This document shows positions 26,132-35,482 of a stretch of 64,000 nucleotides of DNA, in pieces. The position numbers and the translations under genes were made by a program. Every line of letters begins with the position of its first letter. Position 1 is the stretch's first letter. This DNA comes from Onstottus_B sp049273855 (GTDB lineage Bacteria > Acidobacteriota > Blastocatellia > UBA7656): assembly GCA_049273855.1 (NCBI GenBank), contig JBASRN010000239.1, forward strand, positions 1 through 64,000, written 5' to 3'. The notes under the pieces were generated by a model, which had not been told where the DNA came from, made no database searches, and was given only the letters and a program-made list of their open reading frames with translations.

Positions 26132-26174
26132 ATGATACATCTTCTTCTCATGGGTTTCTGTTCACTAGTGAACA
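26132..26174 (-). promoter_or_regulatory. Crp-type operator (site 8) plus -10 box of Gln-rich gene 2
   Basis: Perfect palindrome TGTTCACTAGTGAACA at 26159-26174; minus-strand -10 TATCAT at 26137-26132, 29.5 bp from the centre. Predicted leader of about 220 bases, which contains no obvious gene. Confidence 0.85.
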
Positions 26175-26400
26175 CTTTCGAGAAGAATTGTCTTTAGGAT
26201 GTAACAAGCGATGTGAGGTGGCTTCTGCCGTACCCTTGGATGGACCGGAGTAGAAGCTCCGATGGCGCGATCGCCTATCAGGCGGTCCTAAGCTGCCGCG
26301 GATGCTCGGAATGGGGCTGAGAAGAGAACTACCTGAGATCTCTTCTCAGCCAGCGTATAGGAAAGCACCGAGGCGAACCTCGGGCTATCAGACGCTGAAG

Positions 26401-26697
26401 TTAATAGCGTCGCGAGTCGCCGTAGCCGCCGCCGTTGTTGCGGCTGTCGACTTTCGGTTTCGCCTCATCGACTTTCAAGGCCCGCCCGTGCAGGTCTTGC
26501 CCGTCGAATTTTTCTTTGGCTGCATTAGCCTCCGCCTTCGAATTCATCTCGACGAAGCCAAAGCCCTTTGACCGGCCAGTGTCTCGGTCAGTTATCACCT
26601 GGCACGATTCCACCGGGCCCACCTCGCTGAACAGATTGCGTATTTCATCACTGGTCGTTTCGAACGAGAGATTACCAACAAACAATTTAGCTGACAT
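26401..26697 (-). CDS. RRM-domain RNA-binding protein
   Basis: A 98-residue protein made of one RNA-recognition motif: RNP2 is LFVGNL and RNP1 is KGFGFVEM, with the aromatic residues that stack on RNA bases, followed by a short Gly/Arg tail (NNGGGYGDSRRY). Such small RRM proteins occur in cyanobacteria, Acidobacteria and others and are often cold- or stress-induced RNA chaperones. AAGGG lies about 10 bases before the ATG. It lies just upstream of the Gln-rich gene 2 promoter; no operator copy was found in front of it. Confidence 0.92.
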   Translation of the reverse strand: MSAKLFVGNLSFETTSDEIRNLFSEVGPVESCQVITDRDTGRSKGFGFVEMNSKAEANAAKEKFDGQDLHGRALKVDEAKPKVDSRNNGGGYGDSRRY

Positions 26698-26930
26698 AAT
26701 ATTTTTCCCTTCTGGTGAGTTGGAAGCAGGCCGAGCGGTTCGCAGGAACGGTTGCGGGCGGATACTTCTCGGGCGAGATCCTTTAACAAGTGAACGATTG
26801 TCTGCTCTTCAGGCGTTTGACCGTCCGGGTCACATCAGATCCGGGCGCATCTCCGTTGTTGCCGAAGAGCAGGTGTGCATCGAGAGGGCAGATGAGTCCG
26901 CCCTCTCGAAATTAGAAACCACTATCTACT

Positions 26931-27245
26931 TCAAGCCTTAGCAGTAAGCTTGTGGAGTGTCGAAGTGGAAAGCTCGAAGATCTCGACCTTGGGAGTCCCC
27001 TCAACGACTTTCGCAAGCATCTTCAGTAGCTCAGGATATCCGGTGCGATTGTAGGTCTCGAGGTTCTCTTTCGTCTCCCAGAAGCTGATTGCTACTGCTT
27101 CCGAGCGCTCCGGGGCGACAAAGGTGATCTCATCACGGAAGCCCGGCTGCTTGCGAAGCAGTGGGAGAATCTCGTTTTCAATTAAGCGGTTAAATTCCGG
27201 CGCGGTATTCGCCTTGAGTTTCATGGTCACATTGCGTGTAAACAT
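26931..27245 (-). CDS. antibiotic-biosynthesis-monooxygenase-like (ABM) domain protein
   Basis: A 104-residue single-domain protein from MFTRNVTMKLKAN to TLHKLTAKA. The pattern NVTMKLK, FNRLIENEILPLLRKQPGF, EAVAISFWETKENLETYN is that of the dimeric ferredoxin-like ABM fold, whose members range from monooxygenases to stress proteins. ATG 27245 follows AAGGAGCTCAAA; the longer frame upstream is Ser-rich and non-conserved. A TTGACA at 27369-27364 and TATACA at 27348-27343 could be its promoter, but the 15-base spacing is short. Substrate unknown. Confidence 0.75.
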   Translation of the reverse strand: MFTRNVTMKLKANTAPEFNRLIENEILPLLRKQPGFRDEITFVAPERSEAVAISFWETKENLETYNRTGYPELLKMLAKVVEGTPKVEIFELSTSTLHKLTAKA

Positions 27246-27409
27246 TTTGAGCTCCTTTGTAGGTGAGCTGTTGGATTCAGATGGACTGGATGATTCCAGA
27301 GAAGCTGAAGAAGAGAGTAAGCTATGCTCGGTTCTGCGCAACTGTATAGATAAGCTGGACATTTGTCAAACGGCATTGAGGCACGGGCTCCAAGGATGGA
27401 GGGAGTGGA

Positions 27410-27565
27410 ATGTCAAAAGATCTGCCGAAGCCAGTCGGAGAATTCATAGAAACTTACCCGGATGTATGGAAGGCTTTCACCCAGCTCGGCAATCGCTGCC
27501 ACTAAGCTGGGCCGCTGGATGAGAAGACGCGGCGGCTGGTCAAGGTGGCGCTAGCTCGCAGGTAA
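27410..27565 (+). pseudogene. carboxymuconolactone decarboxylase/AhpD-like fragment with in-frame stop
   Basis: ATG 27410 with GGAGGGAGTGG upstream gives MSKDLPKPVGEFIETYPDVW, KAFTQLGNRCH, then TAA at 27503-27505, then in the same frame AGPLDEKTRRLVKVALARR and a stop at 27563-27565. This is the N-terminal half of a CMD-family protein, in which AGPLDEKTRELVKLAIA is a hallmark. The rest, including the CxxC-bearing helix, is missing. A clear pseudogene, intact at its 5' end, so loss is probably recent. Confidence 0.75.
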
Positions 27566-27597
27566 CTCAAACCTTCAACAGTCCAACCACGTCCTCT

Positions 27598-29967
27598 CTA
27601 ATCCGCGGCCAGAATTCCCCGTTCCTCACCCCGCCCCCTCAAAAAGACCAAATAGCAGATCCCGAGACAAATGAGAGCGAAGCAGGATAAGCACACGAAC
27701 CCGAGAGCGTAGGAGCCTGTCTGGCTGCGAATCAGTCCGACAACAAGCGGAGGGAAAAATCCGCCCAGGCCCCCTGCCGCGCCAACCAGGCCGGTAGCCG
27801 TGCCGGTCTCGCGCGGAAAGTGCTCAGGCACGAGTCTGAAAACCGCTCCGTTGCCAGCTCCAAGCATAGCCGCGGTGCCGAGCGCCCCGATGGTGAAAAT
27901 CGCCATGCTAGTAGATGTGAGTCCAAGCGCCAGAAGAGCGATCAACAACAGCGCCAGCGCCAGTATCTGCGCGCCGCCGTATCGAACCGCGAGCCAACCA
28001 CCTACGGGGCGCATTCCCGTCGCTACGATCACGAAGCCTGCGACTCGAGCCCCCGCATCCGTCGGCGTCAGCGAGAAGATGTCTTTGAGCAGCGTCGGCA
28101 GGTAAATGCTCAGCGCGACGAATCCGCCAAATGTCAGAAAGTAGAAAAGCGAGAGCACCCACGCGATCGGCTCGCGCTTCAAAATGACCAGATACTCGCT
28201 TACTTTTTTCGGCTGCGCTTTGATCGGAGCGTTGCGAGCTAACAAGAGAAACACGAGTCCAAAGACTCCAGCAACCGCGCCGTAAATCCAGAACGGGATG
28301 CGCCAATCGCCGGTTGCGGCAACAATCGCGGGCGCGCCGAACACCGCGACCGACTGCCCAATGTTTCCCATGCCGTAGATCCCAAGCGCGGTGCCCTGGT
28401 ACTTTGCCGGAAACCATTTCGAGACGAAGGCGACGCCCACTGAGAAACTCGTACCCGCAAATCCGATCAAGAGTCCCCAGGCGATCAGTGAGCTATAAGA
28501 TCCGGTCCGACTGACGCCCACGGCAGGAATCACGCAGAAGCACAGCAGCACGCCGAAGACGATTCGTCCGCCGAACTTGTCAGCCAGAATGCCCATCGGT
28601 ATGCGTCCCACAGAGCCGAGCAGCACCGGCACTGCAATCAGCAATGAAGTCTGCAACACCGACAGGTGGTAAATTTCGCGAAACTTTGGGGCGAGTGCAC
28701 CGACCAGTCCCCACACAGAAAAGCTGACCGCGAACGCCACGGTCGACAGTAGCAGCGCGCGGTTGGCGTATTTGTCGCGAAGCATTCCTTCTTCTTCAGG
28801 CGCTTCGAAAGAATGAAGGGTCAAGCTCTCAGCCAGGTAAGGATCGTGGAGCGGCACGAGCGCAACGTTCCCGAGGGCTGTCGCGAAGGTCAGCAGAAAC
28901 AGCGCCGCGAAACCGGCTACCAGAGCCAGATCGACGACACCCACCATCGATGATCCGCCGAGCGCTGGAAATATCATCAGGTACAGATCAAGCCAGTGGC
29001 CGACCAGAATGATCGCGCAGGCGGCGAGCAGCAGCCCATCGCTTCGTTTCGCTTTGCGAGAGATCAACAGCACAAACGGGATCAGCCAGTTCAAAAGCAA
29101 ATTGATCAGAAACAGCGCCTTCCATCCCGGCGTCGATGTCTGGCGGAGATAGAAGACCGTCTCCTCAGGCAGGTTCGCGTAGTAGATCAGCAGGTACTGC
29201 GATATCCAAATGTATGCCCAGAATGTCGAGAAGCCGAAGATCATCTTGCCGAGGTTGTGCAGATGATCTTCATTGATCTCAGCGAGAAACCCGCGCCTTC
29301 GGAGCAGGATCACCAGCAACGCGACTGCCGCGATGGAACTCACGAACAGACCGGAGAAACAGTAGAAGGCGAAAATCGTGCTGTAGAATTCAGGCTCGAT
29401 TGACATCAACCAATCAAAGCTTGCAAGTGAAAACGTGACCGCAAAGAGAGCGAGAAATATTGCCGAGTACCTCTTGCTCTTTTGGGTGTGTTCGAGCAGG
29501 CCGTCGTCGTCCTGGAGCCGCGACTGCCGCCACAGCAGGTAGCCGAACACGCACCAGATTGCCAACACGACTGCCATTCGCGCGAAGAAGAACGGAGTGT
29601 TCAGAAACGCCCCCTTCATCCTCATCGCGTCGGTCGTAGGCGAGATGCCGTGCGACCACGGGTAGATCGAGTGCCGGCCGAAGAAGACCAGGAGCATCGC
29701 TACGGCGCCGACTGGAACATAGGTCATCATCGCTTCGGGGACTCGCCGGAGCGCGGTGCTCCAGCCGGCGTTTGAAACGTGATGGATGCTTACGAAGACC
29801 GTCGCCCCAAGCGCGAGCGTCAAAAAGAACACTGAGTTTAGAAGAAAGCTCGGCCACAGGCGCGGGCTGTGCAACGCCAGTCCGACGCTGAAGCCAAGCG
29901 CGCCAACCGCGACGGCCGCAATTAGCGCCTTTTTCTCCCGATCTGATATGAGCGGCCTGAAGCGCAT
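27598..29967 (-). CDS. ActF subunit of alternative complex III fused to a NarK nitrate/nitrite transporter
   Basis: A 789-residue membrane protein in one uninterrupted frame. Residues about 1-392 are ActF, an NrfD-like quinone-site subunit of alternative complex III (SIHHVSNAGWSTALRRVPEA, FDWLMSIEPEFYSTIFAFY, ISQYLLIYYANLPEE). Residues about 400-789 are an MFS transporter with both nitrate signatures, GIYGMGNIGQSVAVFGAP and GLVGAAGGLGGFFPPLVVG. In other genomes these are separate genes. GGGAG lies 8 bases before the ATG. The junction EAPEEEGMLRDKYANRA contains an internal ATG, so separate production of NarK cannot be excluded. It is the last gene of the nar-act operon. Confidence 0.9.
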   Translation of the reverse strand: MRFRPLISDREKKALIAAVAVGALGFSVGLALHSPRLWPSFLLNSVFFLTLALGATVFVSIHHVSNAGWSTALRRVPEAMMTYVPVGAVAMLLVFFGRHSIYPWSHGISPTTDAMRMKGAFLNTPFFFARMAVVLAIWCVFGYLLWRQSRLQDDDGLLEHTQKSKRYSAIFLALFAVTFSLASFDWLMSIEPEFYSTIFAFYCFSGLFVSSIAAVALLVILLRRRGFLAEINEDHLHNLGKMIFGFSTFWAYIWISQYLLIYYANLPEETVFYLRQTSTPGWKALFLINLLLNWLIPFVLLISRKAKRSDGLLLAACAIILVGHWLDLYLMIFPALGGSSMVGVVDLALVAGFAALFLLTFATALGNVALVPLHDPYLAESLTLHSFEAPEEEGMLRDKYANRALLLSTVAFAVSFSVWGLVGALAPKFREIYHLSVLQTSLLIAVPVLLGSVGRIPMGILADKFGGRIVFGVLLCFCVIPAVGVSRTGSYSSLIAWGLLIGFAGTSFSVGVAFVSKWFPAKYQGTALGIYGMGNIGQSVAVFGAPAIVAATGDWRIPFWIYGAVAGVFGLVFLLLARNAPIKAQPKKVSEYLVILKREPIAWVLSLFYFLTFGGFVALSIYLPTLLKDIFSLTPTDAGARVAGFVIVATGMRPVGGWLAVRYGGAQILALALLLIALLALGLTSTSMAIFTIGALGTAAMLGAGNGAVFRLVPEHFPRETGTATGLVGAAGGLGGFFPPLVVGLIRSQTGSYALGFVCLSCFALICLGICYLVFLRGRGEERGILAAD

Positions 29968-29995
29968 AATCCAGACTCCCGAGCGTATGCTACTG

Positions 29996-30556
29996 CTACT
30001 TCCCTTGCAGCTTTCGGATGTACAGAATCACCTTCCAGCGATCGTCGAACGACACAAGCGGCGCGTGCGCAGGCATGTCCTTACGCCCGACCGTAATGAC
30101 GTGAAGCATATTGCCATCTGCGAGCGCTTTCGATTTGTCGGTGTTGTACGCGGGCGGGTTCGGATACTTCGGTATGAGCGGTCCGTCTCCGGCGCCGGTC
30201 GCTCCGTGACACACCGCGCAGTAGTTGTTGAACACCTGCTGCCCGCGAGCCAGGTTCTCCTCGGTCGGTTGAAACGGATTCTTAAGTTCGTCGCCCGCGC
30301 GAATCGCTTCCTCGGGAGCGGTGCCGTAGTGAAACGGCTCATAGCCTCGGGGTATCGTGCCGGCTACGGGCATCTGCCCAGTCATCCCGTTGGGAAAAAC
30401 AGGATTGGGCGTTTGAGAGAGATACGCAGGCGAGTATTGCATCTGCGTCGGCCATTCAAGGTTCCTCGCCGCATTGTTGCGGTTCATTAGCGATAATCCG
30501 CCGAGCACAACGACCGGAAGCAGCAGCACACCCAACCATGACGCTCTATTCTTCAT
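29996..30556 (-). CDS. actE: alternative complex III subunit E, monohaem cytochrome c
   Basis: A 186-residue protein with an N-terminal hydrophobic or lipid-anchor-like segment (LGVLLLPVVVLGGLSLM) and one c-type haem site, CAVCH, in YCAVCHGATGAGDGP, with distal Met in RKDMPAHAPL. Actively placed between ActD and ActF as in known act clusters. It would pass electrons from the complex to a periplasmic carrier. GGAG lies 8-9 bases before ATG 30556. Upstream GTG starts are less likely. Confidence 0.9.
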   Translation of the reverse strand: MKNRASWLGVLLLPVVVLGGLSLMNRNNAARNLEWPTQMQYSPAYLSQTPNPVFPNGMTGQMPVAGTIPRGYEPFHYGTAPEEAIRAGDELKNPFQPTEENLARGQQVFNNYCAVCHGATGAGDGPLIPKYPNPPAYNTDKSKALADGNMLHVITVGRKDMPAHAPLVSFDDRWKVILYIRKLQGK

Positions 30557-30586
30557 ACCAACCACTCCACTTAATCCGCGAGCCCT

Positions 30587-31129
30587 TCATACAAACTGAT
30601 CTCCCTCAATCACTTTGATTGCACCGTGTTTCGCAAACAGTCGCATCGCTCTCCTCTGATCAAACGACGCGTCCGATTGCTTCAACACGATCACAAAACG
30701 GTCATCCGTCACGCGGCTGAACACCAATCGCTTGCTGAACAGCCAGAGTCGATTCCGCACCAGCAACACGCCAATCGCAATCAGACCCGAGAACAACACC
30801 GTCAACTCAAAGGTCACCGGGATGAACAGCGGAAACGAGTTGAACGGCTTGCCTCCGACGTTCAACGGCCAGTCATATGCCGAGGTCCAGACCTGCAACC
30901 CGAGCCCGAACATCAACCCGATCGCTCCGGCTATCAGCGCGATCCAGGTCAGTCGCGAGCGCTTCAACCCGGCGGCCTTATCCATGCCATGCACCGGAAA
31001 CGGGGTGTACACGTCGTGGATCTCAAAGCCCGATGCGCGAGCTTCCAAGACTGCAGAGAACAGATCCTCCTCGTGTCTGAACACAGCCGCCGTGTACCTG
31101 CTGTTCGCTTGAGCATCAACGTCGCGCAT
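30587..31129 (-). CDS. actD: alternative complex III subunit D (DUF3341)
   Basis: A 180-residue membrane protein with a soluble N-terminal domain (GFEIHDVYTPFPVHGMDKAAG, the family signature) and two membrane helices (IALIAGAIGLMFGLGLQVW, LTVLFSGLIAIGVLLV). ActD packs against ActC and ActF in alternative complex III. Its ATG lies 14 bases inside the end of actC, so the two are translationally coupled. Confidence 0.92.
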   Translation of the reverse strand: MRDVDAQANSRYTAAVFRHEEDLFSAVLEARASGFEIHDVYTPFPVHGMDKAAGLKRSRLTWIALIAGAIGLMFGLGLQVWTSAYDWPLNVGGKPFNSFPLFIPVTFELTVLFSGLIAIGVLLVRNRLWLFSKRLVFSRVTDDRFVIVLKQSDASFDQRRAMRLFAKHGAIKVIEGDQFV

Positions 31130-32522
31130 AGTGGAGCACCCCCTTCACTTCGCTCATCGAGATCGCTGGGAAGAGTCTCAAGAAGAGCAGAAACAGCGTG
31201 AAGAACAGCCCGAAGCTCCCCAGTAGAATCCCGACCTCGGTGACGGTAGGCGTGTACATCGCCCAGCTCGACGGCAGGAAATCGCGATGCAGAGAGGTCA
31301 CGATGATCACGAAACGCTCGAACCACATTCCGACGTTGACCAGTATCGACAACGCGAAGATCATCGGAATAGTCGTGCGAACTCGCTTGAACCAAAACAA
31401 CTGCGGCACGATCGCGTTGCAAGTCACCATCGTCCAGTAGGCCCACGCGTACGGCCCGAGCACCCGGTTGAGGATCACAAACATCTCGTTCGGATTGCCG
31501 CTGTAGAACCCGATAAAGATCTCGGTCAGATACGCAATGGTCACGATCGAGCCCGTCAGCAAGGTCACCTTGCACATGTTCTCGAGGTGGCGCACCGTGA
31601 TATATTGCTCCAGATGCATGAGCTTGCGCACCAGGATCATCAGCGTCATCACCATCGCGAATCCCGAGAACACCGCGCCCGCAACGAAGTAAGGCGGAAA
31701 GATCGTCGAGTGCCATCCGGGTATCAGCGACGTCGCAAAGTCGAAGCTCACGATGCTGTGAACTGATAACACCAGCGGAGTCGCCAGCGCCGCCAGCACC
31801 AGGTAAACCGTCTCGTACCGGGACCACGTTCGATTCGAGCCGTTCCATCCAAGGCTGAAGATGCGATAGAGCCCTCGCTTGAACTTCGAGACTGTCCGAT
31901 CGCGCGCGGTCGCCAGATCAGGCACGAGGCCGAGATACCAAAACACTAACGAGATCGTGAAGTAAGTCGAGATCGCGAAGAAGTCCCATACCAGCGGTGA
32001 ACGGAAGTTCACCCACAGGGACCCGCGCGCATTTGGATAGGGCAGAATCCAGTAGAACAACCACGGCCTTCCCATATGGATCACCGGGAACAACCCCGCG
32101 CACATCACGGCTATCAGCGTCATCGCTTCAGCCGAGCGGTTAACCGACGTGCGCCACTTCTGGTTGAACAAAAACAGAATCGCCGAGATAAACGTGCCCG
32201 CATGCCCGATCCCGATCCAGAATACGAAGTTGGTTATGTCGAACGCCCAGCCGATTGTCTTGTTCAATCCCCACGTGCCTATGCCGGTAGTCACCGTGTA
32301 AGTCGTCGCAACGACCCCTGCGATTAGAAAACAAACCGAAACCGAGAACGCGATCCACCAGCCAGCACCCGGTTTGTTATCGAGCAGCTTGCAGATGTCG
32401 GTTGTGACTTCGCCGTAGCTCTTCTCGCCTTCGATAAGAGGCTGGCGAAGATTCGACACAACCTGATGCTTGAGTCCGAGCTTCGTCTCGCCGTGTTCTG
32501 ATTGCTTGATGGCGACTGCCAT
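31116..32522 (-). CDS. actC: alternative complex III subunit C (NrfD-like quinol-oxidising subunit)
   Basis: A 468-residue polytopic membrane protein of the NrfD/PsrC superfamily with about ten helices. The motif pairs GIGHAGTFISAILFLFNQKW and HSIVSFDFATSLIPGWHSTI are family hallmarks, the latter near the quinol pocket. ActC is the quinol-oxidising membrane subunit paired with ActB. It follows actB by 2 bases and overlaps actD. Confidence 0.93.
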   Translation of the reverse strand: MAVAIKQSEHGETKLGLKHQVVSNLRQPLIEGEKSYGEVTTDICKLLDNKPGAGWWIAFSVSVCFLIAGVVATTYTVTTGIGTWGLNKTIGWAFDITNFVFWIGIGHAGTFISAILFLFNQKWRTSVNRSAEAMTLIAVMCAGLFPVIHMGRPWLFYWILPYPNARGSLWVNFRSPLVWDFFAISTYFTISLVFWYLGLVPDLATARDRTVSKFKRGLYRIFSLGWNGSNRTWSRYETVYLVLAALATPLVLSVHSIVSFDFATSLIPGWHSTIFPPYFVAGAVFSGFAMVMTLMILVRKLMHLEQYITVRHLENMCKVTLLTGSIVTIAYLTEIFIGFYSGNPNEMFVILNRVLGPYAWAYWTMVTCNAIVPQLFWFKRVRTTIPMIFALSILVNVGMWFERFVIIVTSLHRDFLPSSWAMYTPTVTEVGILLGSFGLFFTLFLLFLRLFPAISMSEVKGVLHYARR

Positions 32523-32524
32523 GG

Positions 32525-35473
32525 TTATGCCTCAACCTCCCCGTTGTTTCGCACTTTAGCCAGGTAGCTGATTTGGGGTCGCAGGTTCAGCTCTTCAAGA
32601 AGAATGTAGTCGCGCTCGTCGTGCTTGAGCTTGCCGACGCTGCTATCGGCATCGACCAGATCGCCGAAGCTGATTGCGCGAGCCGGACAGCTCTGCTGAC
32701 ACGCGGTCTGAATCTCGCCGTCACGAATGTTGCGGCCTTCATTGCGTGCGTGGATCTTGGCTTCTTCAATTCGCTGCACGCAGAAGGTGCACTTCTCCAT
32801 AACGCCGCGGCTGCGCACTGTCACGTCAGGGTTCAGCGCGAGATTGGCGATCGGATCGGCGTGTTGATTCTCAAACCAGTTGAAGCGCCGCACTTTGTAC
32901 GGGCAGTTGTTCTCACAGTAGCGGGTGCCGACGCAGCGATTGTAGACCTGCATGTTCAAGCCTTCGCTGCTGTGCACCGTGGCGAGCACCGGGCACACGC
33001 TCTCGCAGGAAGCGTTGTCGCATTGATTGCACATCACCGGTTGATACTCGACCGTCGTGTTGTCATCGGGACCCAGCGTGTAGCGGTCAAGCCTTATCCA
33101 ATGCATCTCGCGCTGGCGGCGAACTTCGTCTTTGCCGACGACGGGAACGTTGTTCTCAGCCTGGCAGCTCAAGATGCAGGCCGAGCACCCGATGCAGGCG
33201 TTCAGGTCAACAACCATCGCCCACTTGTGCTCGCCGTATTGGTAATCTCTCCAGATGCTCTTCGACTCTTCCGGATGTTCTTCGGCCTTGCGTTCTTTCA
33301 GGTATTCGTCGAGCGTGAACTCTTTGACAAGCGGCCGCCCGCCGAGCGTCTGATGAAGCTGGGTGGAAGCAAGCTGAACGTTGGCTGCGGTCTTCTCGAG
33401 CGTGATTCCCGCCGCCTGGTATTGAAACGTTCCGTTTTCGAACCGAACCAGTGGATACACGTTTACGCCGATGCCCGTGCCCGCCTTGCCGGCGCTCGTT
33501 CGTCCGTAGCCCAGCGCGATGGCAACGCAGTCGTCGTGTTGGCCTGGTTGAATGTGTGCGGGAAGCTCGATCGTTGTCGCCGGGTTCGATAGGCGAACGA
33601 TCGTTCCTTCTTCAAGATCAAACTTCTCGGCAAGCTTCGGAGAAACGCACGCGTAGTTGTCCCAGGTGATCTTGCTGATCGGATCGGGCAGCTCGTGCAG
33701 CCACGGATTGTTCGCGTGAGTCCCGTCGCGAAGGCCAACCTTTTCGTAGAGCAAAGCCGACAGCGTGCTCGCGTATTCGGCGGAGCGCGCTTGCAGCCTA
33801 TCAACCGATTCGCTCAGCCGCTCTGCAACCAAGGTCGGTTGTTCCGAAGACTGCGTTTGCAATACGGCAAAGCCGTCTTGAAGCGAGTGGTCCCAAAACT
33901 CATCAAAGGTCGCGTGCGTCTTTTGCTGCGTGAAGAGCTTCTCTTTCCACGACTGACGAAGCACGTCGTAGAACGGACGCCCGTCGCCGCTCCATTTGAG
34001 CAGGCTCTCTTGATAGGCTCGCGTCTGAAACAGCGGAGCGATTGTCGGCTGATTCAAGCTGAAGACACCGCGCACCGGCTCGGCATCGTCCCACGCTTCG
34101 AGGAAGTGATGCTGTGGGCAAACGTAATCGACCAGCCTTGATGTCTCGTCGAGCGTCGGATTCAGCGAGATTTTCAGCGGGACCTTTGCGAACGCGTTCG
34201 TGAACTCTTCGCTGGCGTAATAGTCGTATGCCGGATTCACTCCGGATATGATCAGCGCGCCGACCTCGCCCGCGTTCATCTCGCGCACCAACTCCGCAAT
34301 TCCCTGATCGTCGCCCTGGTTCTGCTCGCTGAGCGAATTCAGGTCGAGCGTCTTATCGTAATTGCCCAGCGCTTGATTGATAGCATTGACCACGCATTGG
34401 ACATCGATATCGTTTGAGCCGCTGATAACCAGAGACTGACCGTGAAGCTTGAGGAGTTCGTTCGCAGTTTGCTGAACCGCTTCGCGTAAGCGTGAGCTAA
34501 TGCCCAAGTGATCGATCGTCGCAAACGCTGCGGTGTCTTTCGAAGCGATGAGCGTCGCCAGCAGCAGCAGCGCGTCGCTCTGTTCCGCGGGCGAAATCTT
34601 CACGCGTGTGTCGGCGTTGCTGCCGGTTAACGACATCAATGATTCGAACTGCACGTGGCGCGACATTTTGTCGCGCGACATCTCGCGGCGTCCGTCCGAG
34701 AGATCGCGCGCGGTCGAGTACCGGCGTGTGAACTGAACAGGCGCGATCCACGTTCCGAGGAAATCAGCCCCAAAGCTCACGACAAGTTTTGCTTTGTCGA
34801 ACCGGTACTGCGGCATCACGGCGGCTTTGTGAGTGCGCGCATGAGCTTCGCGTATGGCCGCGGTGGAGACCGCTTCGTAGACGATGTGTTTTCCATCCTT
34901 GAAATGACTCAGGAACTTTGCGATTGCCTCTCGCGAAGTAGGACTCGTGATCGTGCCGGTGAGCACTCGAACTTTTTCGCCGGTCTTTGTGGTCGCGGCG
35001 AGCACATCGGTTATCTGGCGGTCGACCTCGTCCCACGTCGATGGCTTCGAACCGATAAGCGGCTGCCTCAAGCGGTCCGAATCATAGAGACCAAACACCA
35101 TCGCGTGAGCTACAGCGCAGAGACCGCCGCCGCTCAGCGGATGGCCGGGGTTGCTTTCGAGCTTGATGGGCCGCCCGTCGCGAACCTTGACCAACACTCC
35201 GCAACCGGCGCTGCAGCCTCCGCAGGTGGAAGCAAACCAGCTTGCGACACCGGGAGTGAACTCGACTGGTTGTTTCAGATACGGAATGATCTTTTGATCG
35301 GGCGGGCGGCAACTGGTGAATGCGAGCGCAGCAGCCGAGAAGCCGATCATCTCGATAAAGGTTCGCCTTGATACCCCGGCGCGAGGCGTCGGCGCGGACT
35401 CAATATTGACCAGTTGCGGCGCGCCGTCCGTATCTTGTTGCTGAAATATTCTCCAAAGCTTGTCGCCGTTCAT
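32525..35473 (-). CDS. actB: alternative complex III subunit B, molybdopterin-oxidoreductase-like/iron-sulphur fusion
   Basis: About 982 residues. The N-terminus has a twin-arginine-like segment (RRTFIEMIGFSAAALAF) followed by Cys, consistent with export and possible lipidation. Next comes a molybdopterin-oxidoreductase-like domain (CGGCSAGCGVLVKVRDGRP) that in this complex carries no Mo cofactor. The C-terminal part is an iron-sulphur domain with four cysteine clusters: CIGCSACILSCQAENN, CNQCDNASCESVC, CVGTRYCENNCPYKVRR and CTFCVQR. It holds the 4Fe-4S/3Fe-4S electron wire between quinol site and haems. ATG 35473 has AAGGG upstream; the longer frame reads through a palindromic repeat. Confidence 0.93.
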   Translation of the reverse strand: MNGDKLWRIFQQQDTDGAPQLVNIESAPTPRAGVSRRTFIEMIGFSAAALAFTSCRPPDQKIIPYLKQPVEFTPGVASWFASTCGGCSAGCGVLVKVRDGRPIKLESNPGHPLSGGGLCAVAHAMVFGLYDSDRLRQPLIGSKPSTWDEVDRQITDVLAATTKTGEKVRVLTGTITSPTSREAIAKFLSHFKDGKHIVYEAVSTAAIREAHARTHKAAVMPQYRFDKAKLVVSFGADFLGTWIAPVQFTRRYSTARDLSDGRREMSRDKMSRHVQFESLMSLTGSNADTRVKISPAEQSDALLLLATLIASKDTAAFATIDHLGISSRLREAVQQTANELLKLHGQSLVISGSNDIDVQCVVNAINQALGNYDKTLDLNSLSEQNQGDDQGIAELVREMNAGEVGALIISGVNPAYDYYASEEFTNAFAKVPLKISLNPTLDETSRLVDYVCPQHHFLEAWDDAEPVRGVFSLNQPTIAPLFQTRAYQESLLKWSGDGRPFYDVLRQSWKEKLFTQQKTHATFDEFWDHSLQDGFAVLQTQSSEQPTLVAERLSESVDRLQARSAEYASTLSALLYEKVGLRDGTHANNPWLHELPDPISKITWDNYACVSPKLAEKFDLEEGTIVRLSNPATTIELPAHIQPGQHDDCVAIALGYGRTSAGKAGTGIGVNVYPLVRFENGTFQYQAAGITLEKTAANVQLASTQLHQTLGGRPLVKEFTLDEYLKERKAEEHPEESKSIWRDYQYGEHKWAMVVDLNACIGCSACILSCQAENNVPVVGKDEVRRQREMHWIRLDRYTLGPDDNTTVEYQPVMCNQCDNASCESVCPVLATVHSSEGLNMQVYNRCVGTRYCENNCPYKVRRFNWFENQHADPIANLALNPDVTVRSRGVMEKCTFCVQRIEEAKIHARNEGRNIRDGEIQTACQQSCPARAISFGDLVDADSSVGKLKHDERDYILLEELNLRPQISYLAKVRNNGEVEA

Positions 35474-35482
35474 CGTTGCCCT

